Shown in pieces: positions 28,824-37,431 of a stretch of DNA of 64,000 nucleotides. Every line of letters starts with the position of its first letter. Position 1 is the first letter of the stretch. The notes below the pieces were generated by a model. It saw only the letters and a program-made list of their open reading frames with translations, had not been told where the DNA came from and made no database searches. This stretch comes from Mesorhizobium caraganae (GTDB taxonomy: Bacteria; Pseudomonadota; Alphaproteobacteria; Rhizobiales; Rhizobiaceae), in contig NZ_JAFCGY010000017.1 in assembly GCF_016836705.1 (NCBI RefSeq), forward strand, positions 1 to 64,000, read 5' to 3'. The translations under genes and the position numbers were made by a program.

Positions 28824-29612
28824 ATGACCCATCTGACCTGCACAATCGACCATCGTGTCGCAATCATCACACTCGACAACGCTCCGCAGAACCGCATCGG
28901 AGACCAGATGGTCGAAGAGCTCGCTGCCGCCATGGCGCGTATTGCAGGCAGCGAGGCCAGGGCTGTATTGCTGTGCGCCGCCGGGCCCGACTTCAGCTTT
29001 GGCGGCGACATCTTGCCCTGGACGGAGCGCAGCCGCTCGGAGCTCCGGGCGACCTTCGAGCGCTACATGGAGGTGTTCAACCACTTCGAGCGTCTGCCGT
29101 TGCCCGTCGTGGCGGCTGTGCAGGGACTCTGCTTCGGAGGCGGGCTTGAGCTCGCCTTGCGCGCCGACATGATATTCGCGTCGAGCTCGGCCCGGTTCGG
29201 CCATCCTGAGCAGACGCTGGGCATCGTGACTTTGCTCGGCGGTATCTACCGCGTTGCCGAACGGGCGGGTCGTGCGCGCGCATCGGAATGGGCACTGACG
29301 TCCGAGCAGGTCTCGGCCGCAGCAATGGAGCACGCCGGTGTCGTCAACAAGGTCTTCCCGGACGCCGACCTGCTCGCGGAGTCGCGCGCCTTCGTGGAAA
29401 AACTCGCGACGGGTCCAACCCGCGCCTACGCCGCGCACAAGGTGTTGCTGCGCGCCTGGGCGAATGGCGGGGTCACGGCGGCCGACGAAATCATGCTCGA
29501 CATAGCAATGCCGGTTTTCGACTCGCGGGACGCGACGGGTGGCATCGCCTCGGCCGTGGATGCGATCAAAGCTGGGAGGCCGCGGCCAACCTTTCCTTTC
29601 GAAGGTGCGTAG
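28824..29612 (+). CDS. enoyl-CoA hydratase/isomerase (crotonase) family
   Basis: 262 residues from ATG 28824 (TGAGG ribosome site); a GTG at 28785 overlapping the previous stop is possible. Crotonase-fold signatures are the oxyanion region FSFGGDILPW, then GLCFGGGLELALRADMIFAS with a Glu at the first catalytic position, and RFGHPEQTLGIV with a Glu at the second. Both hydratase acids are therefore present. It acts on an acyl-CoA thioester in the cytoplasm; which one is unknown. The neighbouring NTF2-like and hydrolase genes suggest breakdown of an imported organic compound. Confidence 0.9.
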   Translation: MTHLTCTIDHRVAIITLDNAPQNRIGDQMVEELAAAMARIAGSEARAVLLCAAGPDFSFGGDILPWTERSRSELRATFERYMEVFNHFERLPLPVVAAVQGLCFGGGLELALRADMIFASSSARFGHPEQTLGIVTLLGGIYRVAERAGRARASEWALTSEQVSAAAMEHAGVVNKVFPDADLLAESRAFVEKLATGPTRAYAAHKVLLRAWANGGVTAADEIMLDIAMPVFDSRDATGGIASAVDAIKAGRPRPTFPFEGA

Positions 29613-29693
29613 AGCCGCCTGCAGTAGGCGACGATCGGCGTGGGGATGCTCCCATCAGCGAAATGAACGTGAGATACATAAGGGATTACTGAA

Positions 29694-30227
29694 ATGCGCA
29701 GGACGCTCTTTGCCGCCGCTATCGGCCTAATAGCCCTCTCCAATGAATCTGTCTCCGCCGCACCGGCCGACCATAAAGATCCTCTGGACCCGTCGACCCT
29801 GACGATCATCAGGTCGCAGTTCACCAAGGTCATGGAGCTGGCTAATCAGCATGATGTCAACGCTCTGCACGAGATGTTCTGGCAATCGCCGTCAGCCCTT
29901 ATTGTCGCAAAGAGCGCGAATCCGTCATCAGAAGGGAACTGGGCAGGCTTTTGGGGCAACGAGGCAATCGATCAAAAACTCCGCGCCATCGCTGCATCCG
30001 GGCCGGTCGTGCTTCAGCCGGACTTTTCAAGACTCAAAGTTGTTGGCCTCACGCATGACGTCGCGGAATCATATGCGCCGATAACCATTACCGTTTCATA
30101 TGCGGGTCAGGACGGCACGCCGAAGCCATTTCTGATGATCATGAACTGGATAATGGTCGCGAAAGACTGGAAGATCGCCTCCGAAGTTATCCTGCCGGTT
30201 CCACCGGCGCCTGCCGTGAAGGAGTGA
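29694..30227 (+). CDS. exported NTF2-like (SnoaL-type) protein
   Basis: 177 residues with a clear signal peptide (RRTLFAAAIGLIALSNESVSA, cut near AAP, residues 1-22). The mature part has an NTF2-type helix (FTKVMELANQHDVNALHEMF) and sheet (ITITVSYAGQDG...MIMNWIMVAKDWKIASEVI). It is thus a periplasmic relative of the protein at 28354. It lies 6 nt before the Tat-exported hydrolase and is likely co-translated with it. Confidence 0.8.
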   Translation: MRRTLFAAAIGLIALSNESVSAAPADHKDPLDPSTLTIIRSQFTKVMELANQHDVNALHEMFWQSPSALIVAKSANPSSEGNWAGFWGNEAIDQKLRAIAASGPVVLQPDFSRLKVVGLTHDVAESYAPITITVSYAGQDGTPKPFLMIMNWIMVAKDWKIASEVILPVPPAPAVKE

Positions 30228-30233
30228 CCGGCG

Positions 30234-31010
30234 ATGATGAACAGACGAACCTTTTCTGCCACCCTGGCTGCCGGCGCAGCCGCTTCGCTGGTTGCCACCC
30301 GCGGCATGGCCGCAATCCCCGTCTCGACGAACGCACGCAACGTCGTCCTCGTGCATGGGCTATTCGCCGACGGCTCATGCTGGTCTGAGGTGATCGCGCG
30401 CTTGCAAGCGGCAGGGCTTAACGCCACTTCCGTGCAAAATCCCCTGACGACGCTACCCGAAGCAGTCGCGTCAGCGCAGCGCGTGCTGGATCGGCAGGAC
30501 GGCCCGACCGTGCTTGTTGGGCATTCCTTCTCCGGAATGATCGTCACGGAAGCCGGCGTTCATCCGAACGTCTCGGCTCTTGTCTATGTGGCGGCGCGGG
30601 CGCCGGATGCGGGTGAGGACTACACGGCCTTGGCGAAGACGTTTCCGACGCCCCCGGCCTCCGCCGGAATCGTCTTCGACGGTGATGAGGGGCGTCTCAG
30701 CGAAACGGCGTTCCTGCGTGACTTCGCGGGCGATCTGCCGGAAGCGAAGGCCAAGGTCCTCTATGCTGTCCAGCAGCCGTTCCAAAAGGCCCTGCTGACG
30801 GGAAAGACCATGCACGCGGCCTGGCGGTCGAAGCCGAGTTTCTATGCCGTTTCGACGGAAGATCGGACGATCAATCCCGATCTCGAACGCTTCATGGCCA
30901 AGCGCATGGGCGCCAAGACCATCGAAGTGAAAGCAAGCCACCTTTCACTGATCTCTCATCCGGGCGAGATCGCCCAGCTCATTCTGGAAGCCGCAGGACA
31001 ACCCGGATAA
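30234..31010 (+). CDS. exported alpha/beta hydrolase (salicylate esterase-like)
   Basis: 258 residues. The N-terminus MMNRRTFSATLAAGAAASLV is a twin-arginine type signal ending near GMAA. The hydrolase core shows HGLFADGSCW (oxyanion), GHSFSGMIV with the Ser nucleophile, STEDRTINPD with the acid, and SHLSLISHP with the His. This follows the plant methyl-salicylate esterase/hydroxynitrile-lyase-like group common in bacteria. With the preceding exported NTF2-like protein it probably acts on an ester in the periplasm. Confidence 0.87.
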   Translation: MMNRRTFSATLAAGAAASLVATRGMAAIPVSTNARNVVLVHGLFADGSCWSEVIARLQAAGLNATSVQNPLTTLPEAVASAQRVLDRQDGPTVLVGHSFSGMIVTEAGVHPNVSALVYVAARAPDAGEDYTALAKTFPTPPASAGIVFDGDEGRLSETAFLRDFAGDLPEAKAKVLYAVQQPFQKALLTGKTMHAAWRSKPSFYAVSTEDRTINPDLERFMAKRMGAKTIEVKASHLSLISHPGEIAQLILEAAGQPG

Positions 31011-31448
31011 CCGGGCGGTACGAGAGACATCTCCGACCCAGGCGATGATCGCGGGGGGGGGGCCCTGCCAGTTCGGTGATCTCACAGTGACGTTAATTGC
31101 CGAGGGCTTCGATCGCGCTATTGAGCGCGCCATCAGCCAGGCAGTCGGCTGAAGCGAGGCTAGGGCGACACCGAGGCAGTTCTAGGCGTCGCATAGCGTG
31201 CTGTGCTATGGAGGTCTTGACGGTACTTTCTTGGTTCGCAGCGAGACCATCCAAGTCGCCGAGATTGGGTCTGGAGAGGCGATCGACCTCGATAGATACC
31301 GAAACCGCACCTATAGCGTAGAACGGCGTGCGTAAAGGCGAGTATTCTTTGCGCTGCATGTCGGTCATTCCGGCCGACTTGACCACCAACCTTTTTTGAC
31401 TCGCCGCCCCGGTCGAGCAGTGTGCACACAAAGCCGCAGCTGGGCCCT
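31011..31448. other. intergenic with poly-G tract and a doubtful frame
   Basis: 438 nt. A run of ten G lies at 31053-31062, just past the hydrolase. On the minus strand a 91-codon frame (31093-31368, starting MTDMQRKEYSPLRTPFYAIG) looks partly protein-like but has no ribosome site or known domain. I leave it unassigned. Confidence 0.4.
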
Positions 31449-31748
31449 TCAGGTCCCGATGTCGGCGACGACCATTCCCGAGACGGGATCGGTCACGCCG
31501 AGGTCGCCGCCGAGATCCTCCAGCATGTCGCGCATGGTGTCCAACAGACCGATCATCTGCGGCCGCGCCGAGGCGAGACTGTCCATGTCGTTCCATTCAC
31601 CGACAATGCAGAAGGTTCGGTCACCGGTCTGGATGAGCGCGGCTTTACGGAAGCCGTTGACGTCGAGGCTCGCCTTCTGGTGGGCTTCGATGAAGGCCTG
31701 TTCCTTGCCGGGTTTGGTGCGGAACCGGACGACGTTGTATGCAGCCAT
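31449..31748 (-). CDS. ABM/dimeric alpha-beta barrel domain protein
   Basis: 99 residues from ATG 31748, which has GGAGG at the right distance. It has the ferredoxin-like shape of antibiotic-biosynthesis-monooxygenase proteins: NVVRFRTKPGKEQAFIEAHQ, GFRKAALIQTGDRTFCIVGE and W in the last strand. Such small proteins are heme-, quinone- or aldehyde-related oxygenases or stress proteins. It follows the methyltransferase gene by about 30 nt on the same strand and is likely in its operon. Confidence 0.75.
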   Translation of the reverse strand: MAAYNVVRFRTKPGKEQAFIEAHQKASLDVNGFRKAALIQTGDRTFCIVGEWNDMDSLASARPQMIGLLDTMRDMLEDLGGDLGVTDPVSGMVVADIGT

Positions 31749-31779
31749 GTCTTCCTCCAAGATAGCGATTTAGCCGGGC

Positions 31780-32856
31780 TTATGGGCGCGCTTCGAGCAC
31801 CATGTTGAACGGCGTCTCGGTGGCGCGGCGGAATCGCTTGAACCCACCGCCCGTCACCACCTTGCGCAGCCTTGCCTCGCCCGCCTGAGCGCCGAGGCCG
31901 AGCCCAACCTCCTGCGACAGCGAGGCAGGCGTGCAGATGAAGGTCGAGGCGGCGTAGTAGATGCGGCCGACCGGATTGAGGTTCGCTGAAAGCTTGTCAT
32001 GGGCGAAGGGTTCGACGATCATCCAAGTGCCGTCCGGCTTCAGCGCCTTGTGCACATGCCTGGCAGCACCTTCAGGATCGCCCATGTCGTGCAGGCAGTC
32101 GAAGAAGGCGACGAGATCGTAGGTGCCTGGAAAGTCCTTGGCCGCCGCCACTTCGAAGCGCGTGTTGCCGGCGACGCCGGCCTCCTTGGCGGCGGCGCGC
32201 GCCCGTTCGATCGACGGGGCATGATAGTCGAAGCCGGTGAAGCGCGAATTCGGAAATGCCTTGGCCATGAGCACGGTCGATGCGCCGTGACCGCAGCCGA
32301 CGTCGGCGACGTCCATGCCGCGCTCCAGCTTCTCGGACACACCATCGAGCGCCGGCAGCCAGGAGCCGATCAGATTGGCGTTGTAGCCGGGCCGGAAGAA
32401 CCGTTCCGTGCCGCGAAACAGGCAGGCGCTGTGATCATGCCAGCCCAGGCCCTTGCCGGAGCGAAAGGCCTGCCGCACCTTTTCTTCGTCAAGCCATAGC
32501 GTCGAGACGACCTCGAAGGCGCCGGCCATGAAGGCGGGGCTGTCCTCGTCGACGAAGACCTGTTCCTGCTCGGGGCTGAGGTAGAAGCTGTCGCCGGCCT
32601 CGTCATATTCGACATAGCCGGCGGCCGCCTGTGCCGAAAGCCATTCGCGGACCAGCCGCTCCTGCGTGCCGGTTCTTGCGGCAAGCTGCCCGGCGGTCAT
32701 CTTGCCGCCCTCGCTCATTGCCGCGAACAGCCCGAGCCTGTCGCCCAGCAACACCGCCGCCCCAGTGGTGATGGCACCGAGATCGCCGACCATCTTTCCA
32801 AGCAGCGCCTCCAGCTTTTCCTGGTCGGGCTGTGTCTCCTTGTTGCGCTCCAACAT
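31780..32856 (-). CDS. SAM-dependent methyltransferase with winged-helix N-terminus
   Basis: 358 residues from ATG 32856 behind GGAGGAGAG. The N-terminal ~90 residues are a winged helix (MTAGQLAARTGTQERLVREW), as in Rv2258c-like methyltransferases. The SAM motif is VADVGCGHGASTVLMAKAF around residues 190-208, followed by FTGFDYHAPSIERAR and VAFFDCLHDMGDPEG. The methyl acceptor is a small molecule of unknown identity. It diverges from the LysR gene at 33029, which is the likely regulator, and is followed by the ABM-type gene. Confidence 0.9.
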   Translation of the reverse strand: MLERNKETQPDQEKLEALLGKMVGDLGAITTGAAVLLGDRLGLFAAMSEGGKMTAGQLAARTGTQERLVREWLSAQAAAGYVEYDEAGDSFYLSPEQEQVFVDEDSPAFMAGAFEVVSTLWLDEEKVRQAFRSGKGLGWHDHSACLFRGTERFFRPGYNANLIGSWLPALDGVSEKLERGMDVADVGCGHGASTVLMAKAFPNSRFTGFDYHAPSIERARAAAKEAGVAGNTRFEVAAAKDFPGTYDLVAFFDCLHDMGDPEGAARHVHKALKPDGTWMIVEPFAHDKLSANLNPVGRIYYAASTFICTPASLSQEVGLGLGAQAGEARLRKVVTGGGFKRFRRATETPFNMVLEARP

Positions 32857-33028
32857 CGGCTCTCTCCTCCGGCTCGGTCCCAAACACTCGGCATGGCGGA
32901 ACACCCGATTCGGCCACTGAGATGGTCTCGCCATGGACAGGGGAGAAAGTTTACCTAAGGATAGAACCCGCCGATAATGCCGAGTTCTGATTGCGGCGAT
33001 GCATGCCGGGCATCAGCGGGGATGTGTC

Positions 33029-33934
33029 ATGGAAATGCACGAAATTCGTTATTTTCTGGCCGCCTGCCAGACGCTCAACTTTCGTCAGGCGGCGGACCTC
33101 GTGCATATCACTCAGCCTGCGCTCACCCGCGCCATACAGAAGCTGGAAGCTGAACTCGGTGGCCTGCTCTTCCATCGTGACAAGAGCCATGTCCAGCTAA
33201 GCGATTTCGGCCGGCTGATGCGAAGCCACCTCGATGAGATAGCGCAGCGTTCGGAGCATGCCAAACGCACTGCCAGAAGCTTCCTGTCGCTTGAGACCGC
33301 GCCGGTGACGCTGGGCGTGATGTGCACCATCGGCCCGCTGCGCTTTATCGGCTTCCTCAACGCCTTTCGCGAACGCTTCCCGGGCATCGAGGTCACCGTG
33401 ATAGAGGGTGCCGCCGACTACCTCACCGACCTGCTGCTCAAAGGCAAACTCGACATTGCGCTGCTGGCGCGGCCCGAGCCGTTCGACCACCGGCTGAAAG
33501 CCGAGCCGGTCTACATGGAACGCTTCGGGCTCGCCTTCTCGACCGGGCATCGTTTCGAGACGCGCAACACGCTGCAGCTCGCTGACGTGCGGAGCGAGCC
33601 CTATCTCGAGCGCATCAACTGCGAATACGGGAGCCATATCGACGAGCTCTGCCAAAACCTCGGCTTCGAGATAAAGAGTGCCTACCGCAGCGAACGCGAG
33701 GACTGGATCCTGGCCATGGTCGCGGCCGGCATGGGGGTGTGCTTCATCGCCGAATTTTCGGCCAGCCAGCCGGGCGTCTGCCACCGGCTGGTTGTCGATC
33801 CCGAGATCGTGCGCGAAGTATCGCTGGTCTCAGTCGCCGACCGTCTACCCTCGCCCGCCATCTCCGCCTTCGCCAAGGCGGTGATGGAGTATGACTGGCA
33901 CATATCGATGACGGCGGAATCAACTGGTCTTTAG
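33029..33934 (+). CDS. LysR-family regulator (LTTR 1)
   Basis: 301 residues from ATG 33029 (MEMHEIRYFLAACQ). The N-terminal wHTH is LNFRQAADLVHITQPALTRA then IQKLEAELGGLLFHRD. The effector domain has conserved cysteines in GVMCTIGP, ERINCEYG and GVCFIAEF, shared with LTTR 2 at 39220. It is divergent from the methyltransferase operon and most likely controls it. A 9-bp inverted repeat (ACTCGGCAT / ATGCCGAGT, 32886-32894 and 32977-32985) lies between the starts. A Cys-based redox or metal response is conceivable but not shown. Confidence 0.92.
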   Translation: MEMHEIRYFLAACQTLNFRQAADLVHITQPALTRAIQKLEAELGGLLFHRDKSHVQLSDFGRLMRSHLDEIAQRSEHAKRTARSFLSLETAPVTLGVMCTIGPLRFIGFLNAFRERFPGIEVTVIEGAADYLTDLLLKGKLDIALLARPEPFDHRLKAEPVYMERFGLAFSTGHRFETRNTLQLADVRSEPYLERINCEYGSHIDELCQNLGFEIKSAYRSEREDWILAMVAAGMGVCFIAEFSASQPGVCHRLVVDPEIVREVSLVSVADRLPSPAISAFAKAVMEYDWHISMTAESTGL

Positions 33935-34069
33935 GTCCGCCGTTCCGCCTTCGGCGCCAGTCAAACGGGAACCATACGATCACATCTTCGTGTCGATGTA
34001 ACTGAGGGCAATGTTCGGCGAAGCCACGAATGGGGCAACTGTGCCCCCCAAAAAATGGGAGTATTCAGA

Positions 34070-34369
34070 ATGCATTCGTTCAAGATCTTTGTTGTCGCCA
34101 GCATCGCCGCCCTTTGCGCCTCGCTGGCATTCGCCGAGGATACGATGGGCACGATGTCCATGATGAAGGGCGGGCAAGTCACAGCAATCATGCCGGACGG
34201 GCACATGGGCACCATGATGCCAGATCCCAAAATGACCGCCGAAATGATGAAAATGGCCAAGCCGATCAAGCATTGCATGATGATGATGACCGACGCCAAG
34301 GGCAAAACCTACATGATCGATACGTCGACCAAGAAGGCCCAGGCTGAGTGCGAAAAAATGGCGATGTGA
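34070..34369 (+). CDS. methionine-rich exported protein, probable copper binder
   Basis: 99 residues from ATG 34070 (ribosome site GGGAG). A 22-residue signal peptide (HSFKIFVVASIAALCASLAF, cut after AFA) leads to a 77-residue mature protein with about 19 methionines. These include DTMGTMSMMKGG, DGHMGTMMPDPKM, AEMMKMAKP and HCMMMMTDAKG, plus two Cys and two His. Met clusters of this type bind Cu(I) in PcoC-, CopK- and CusF-like proteins, but I see no match to a named family. It converges on the truncated DoxX and bufferin-type operon, supporting a copper role. Confidence 0.85.
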   Translation: MHSFKIFVVASIAALCASLAFAEDTMGTMSMMKGGQVTAIMPDGHMGTMMPDPKMTAEMMKMAKPIKHCMMMMTDAKGKTYMIDTSTKKAQAECEKMAM

Positions 34370-34454
34370 GCAGCCCTCGCGCACAATCAACGCTTCCATC
34401 CCGCCGGCACACGCGCCGGCGGGGTGCCACCTATCCTCAGCCATCGAGAGCATG

Positions 34455-34775
34455 TCACTGCCTTGGTTTATCTCGCCTGTTCATCGCCGAGGCGATCGCC
34501 ATCGGGACACTGACGATCGGAATGAATGCACCAGCCAGCACAGCACCGCCGCCGACAAGCTCAACCAGCGTTGTCAACCATGCTAGCGCTTGAGGCTCTG
34601 GGACTCCCAGTGTCTGAAGCACGACGCCAAAGCTTCCCGGCCCTCTGCCGAGCTTGGCATAGCCATGGGCAAGGAAGCCAAAGCCCACGATCAACCTTAT
34701 CGGCAACGGCGCCCATGCGCTGGCAAAAACTTGAAGGGTAGAGTGACGTTTTTGAGAGAAGTCGACTGAAGACAT
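34455..34775 (-). pseudogene. DoxX-family gene, C-terminally truncated
   Basis: 106 residues from ATG 34775. It begins as a normal DoxX membrane protein (LPIRLIVGFGFLAHGYAKLG, ALAWLTTLVELVGGGAVLAG, AFIPIVSVPMAIASAM) with about three membrane segments, then stops after NRRDKPRQ. Family members continue for another 30-50 residues with a fourth segment. It looks like an extra DoxX gene at the end of the bufferin-type operon, separated from the intact one by about 320 nt without a gene. Confidence 0.7.
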
Positions 34776-35097
34776 GCTGGCGAACTTTCTTGTGGATCCG
34801 GTGCGCGAGAGCTCAACTTCGTCCGAAGAGGCGAGACGACTTGCATTAATCCGTATTCGCCCGCGCCGAGTTCCCGTTACCGCCTTACAGCAACGTGACC
34901 GCTGTCGGAATTCTTGGCGACGCAAGACCGAAGATCGCTGTGTCAACCCTTGAGCTGCACCTAGCCCACGCGAGAGGTGTCAGTTCAGGAACGGCGGCCC
35001 GCAACGCTGTGTCCAGTGGGTTGGACAACGCTCCTTCATTCGGCAATCAAAGCACGGGTGAAGATGCACATCGGGTCAGCCTCCTCGGCTGAAATGT

Positions 35098-35574
35098 TCA
35101 GGTTTTGGAGGCCGAAGCGATTCGATCGGCTACACAGTCGAGTGAGAAAACCCCTGCACCACGCGTAAGCACCAGCAGCAACAACGAGGCCCACAGCAAA
35201 TGCTCGGCCCAGTTCTCCGGGAAAACGAAGATCTGGATCACTGAAACAACGCCGAGCAGCATCAGTGCACCGAGGCGCGAGAACAGCCCCAGGAAAAGCA
35301 GCATCGCCCCGGTGATCTCTGCCGCTGTCGCCAGCGGCGCCGCGATCGACGGATCGATAAGCGGCAGATTGTATTCGCTGGCGAACAGCTGCAGCGTCAC
35401 CGGCCAGGACGCAAGCTTCGATTGTGCAGACTGCCAGAAGACATGCGCAATCGCGACTCGAGCCGCGAGTTGGACCAGCGAAAACGGGATCCGCTCCGGC
35501 AACTTGATCACTCGTCGGCAAAGACCAACAAGGCCGGCAGGGCGAGGCGTGGAATATTCTGGTATCGCAGTCAT
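35098..35574 (-). CDS. DoxX-family membrane protein of the bufferin-type operon
   Basis: 158 residues from ATG 35574 (AAGGAG ribosome site). About four membrane segments, with conserved DoxX features: FSLVQLAARVAIAHVFWQSA with an Arg in helix 1, EITGAMLLFLGLFSRLGAL, and ENWAEHLLWASLLLLVLTRG. In Caulobacter the fourth gene of the bufferin operon (bufD) is a DoxX protein. The family may shuttle electrons or thiol equivalents. It follows the DUF2063 gene by 11 nt. Confidence 0.88.
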   Translation of the reverse strand: MTAIPEYSTPRPAGLVGLCRRVIKLPERIPFSLVQLAARVAIAHVFWQSAQSKLASWPVTLQLFASEYNLPLIDPSIAAPLATAAEITGAMLLFLGLFSRLGALMLLGVVSVIQIFVFPENWAEHLLWASLLLLVLTRGAGVFSLDCVADRIASASKT

Positions 35575-35585
35575 GATCGTCTCCT

Positions 35586-36371
35586 TCAGTTTGAGAGAGG
35601 GTGCACCGGGACGCGCACCTCGGTGACGAGCCTGTCGCGAAACAGACGCACAAGCGCTGAAACCAGGTCGAACGCCGGGTCGAGCGCCAAGGCGCGGCCA
35701 GTGGCATGCTCAAGGCCGAAGCCGTGCTTCAGCGAATGCCAGAAGGCGAAGCTCGCGCGGTCGAGCAGAAAAAGCCGCACATAGTTCCCCGATCGCCACA
35801 GCGCCACCCGTTCGGGGCGCCTTGTCCAGGTGATTTTTTCATCGGCCGCCGTCTCCCGTTGATGCTCCATCCATACCGATAGGATCGACCAGTGGGAGAT
35901 GATCAGTCGCAGTGAAGGCTGGAGCAGGATATCGGGCGACAGCCCAAGGTCGGTGCTGTCGTATTCTGCGAGACTGCGGGCCGGCAGCGAAGCTGTATCG
36001 AGCGCTTCGGCAATGGCCCATTCGAGCCGCGCCGTCTCGGCGACGATCGGCATGTCGGACAGGGTGTCGATGGTCTTCAGGAAGCGAGGGAAGCCCGCGC
36101 CATAACGCGCCAGGCGTGACTCCGCCGGCGGATGCCGTCGAATGAACTCGTTCGCCACAAAGCGGAAGAAACGTTCATCGACCAAGCGAGCCGTAACGGG
36201 GAAGACAGCCATCAGAACGGCAGTCAACGAACTGCGCGTATTGTTCTGGTAGATGCGCAGGCGAGCCATTGGGTCGGCCTTGCCGGCGGTCAGCATTTTT
36301 GCGTCGATCAGTGGCTCCATGGCCAGCACCGAGCGCGCCACGATAGTCTGCAGATGTTCAAGCGGCAGCAT
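35586..36371 (-). CDS. bufC: DUF2063 (HvfC/BufC) RiPP partner protein
   Basis: 261 residues from ATG 36371 behind GGGAGG. The N-terminal DUF2063 'putative DNA-binding' domain shows RLRIYQNNTRSSLTAVLMAV, FPVTARLVDERFFRFVANEF and PPAESRLARYGAGFPRFL. Family work places it as the recognition partner of DUF692 enzymes, presenting the precursor peptide, despite the old DNA-binding name. Its start overlaps the end of the DUF692 gene by 14 nt, a sign of translational coupling. Confidence 0.92.
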   Translation of the reverse strand: MLPLEHLQTIVARSVLAMEPLIDAKMLTAGKADPMARLRIYQNNTRSSLTAVLMAVFPVTARLVDERFFRFVANEFIRRHPPAESRLARYGAGFPRFLKTIDTLSDMPIVAETARLEWAIAEALDTASLPARSLAEYDSTDLGLSPDILLQPSLRLIISHWSILSVWMEHQRETAADEKITWTRRPERVALWRSGNYVRLFLLDRASFAFWHSLKHGFGLEHATGRALALDPAFDLVSALVRLFRDRLVTEVRVPVHPLSN

Positions 36372-37386
36372 GATATCCTCCCTCGATTGTCGGCAAGGCC
36401 ATGTGCATGGCCGGTTTGGCTCTGGCAGCGGCAAATGCCGCAAGCACAGGCATGCTGGTTCGGGTGTTTTCGAAAGTCGGCAGGCTGGATACCGGCAGGA
36501 CCATAGTCGGGGCGGTCTGCCTTGCGGCCTGCTTGCGGCTGAACATGATCGAAGCGGAGAGCATGTCGGCCCACATAGCCTCGCCGAGCAACACGTCGAG
36601 AACTGGAACATCGGTATCCCATTCGATCAGCGTAGGGCGCGGCCCGAGATGGCTGATGGCATGGTGATAGAGCCCCCAGACAACTGGCGGCACACGAGAC
36701 CCGTGGTCGTCGATCAGGACGGTGTCGCCCCCGACCTGGTTGGTCGCGTGACCGGCAAGGTGGATCTCCCCGATGGCATCGGCGGGCAAAGCGTCGATAA
36801 AGGTCTTTGCGTCGTATTGGAGATTGTGCGCCGAAACCTGAACGTTGTTGACGTCCAGAAGCAGGCCGCAGCCAGTTTGCGCCACCAGCTCGGCCAGAAA
36901 TTCAGCTTCATTCATGGAGGAATCCGCAAACGCGACATAGGCGGACAGGTTCTCGATCAGCACACGTCGCTTCAACGCATCCTGGACGGTCGCTACGTTG
37001 CGCGCCACGATCGCCAGCGCCGCTTCGTCATAGCGAAGCGGCAGCAGGTCGTTGAGATAGGCGCCGTCGGCAACGCTCCAGGCAAGATGCTCCGAAACAA
37101 GATCAGGCTGGAACCGCTCGCAGACCTTGCGCAGCCTTTCCAGATGATTGCGGTCCACGCCTTGTGCGCTGCCCAGAGACAGGCCGACGCCGTGCACCGA
37201 CAGCGGATATATCTGGCGCAGCCGTTCAAGCGCCTCGACGGCGGCGCCGTCGCCCATATAGTTCTCGGCATGCACCTCGAGCCAGCCGGCGGAGGGTCTG
37301 CGGGTCAGCATCTCGCTGATGTGAGGAGAGCGCAGACCGATGCCAGCGGATGCCGGGATCGTGAGGGGCTGAAATGCACGGGACAT
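36358..37386 (-). CDS. bufB: DUF692 multinuclear iron oxidase (MNIO, HvfB/BufB)
   Basis: 342 residues from ATG 37386 (AAGGGAG site). The TIM-barrel metal ligands of the MNIO family are visible in order: WLEVHAENYM, SVHGVGLSLG, VSEHLAW, VLIENLSAY, LLLDVNNVQVSAHN, IGEIHLAGH, LIDDHGSRVP and TLIEWDTDVP. These enzymes use two or three iron ions to oxidise cysteines in a partner peptide, to oxazolone/thioamide or thiooxazole groups. The DUF2282 peptide encoded 45 nt upstream is the expected substrate. The last ~70 residues are poorly conserved in the family. Confidence 0.94.
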   Translation of the reverse strand: MSRAFQPLTIPASAGIGLRSPHISEMLTRRPSAGWLEVHAENYMGDGAAVEALERLRQIYPLSVHGVGLSLGSAQGVDRNHLERLRKVCERFQPDLVSEHLAWSVADGAYLNDLLPLRYDEAALAIVARNVATVQDALKRRVLIENLSAYVAFADSSMNEAEFLAELVAQTGCGLLLDVNNVQVSAHNLQYDAKTFIDALPADAIGEIHLAGHATNQVGGDTVLIDDHGSRVPPVVWGLYHHAISHLGPRPTLIEWDTDVPVLDVLLGEAMWADMLSASIMFSRKQAARQTAPTMVLPVSSLPTFENTRTSMPVLAAFAAARAKPAMHMALPTIEGGYHAAA

Positions 37387-37431
37387 CGGTCTGCTCCCTT
37401 CCAAAGGGTGTTGGCTTGAAGTCTGGGTCGG

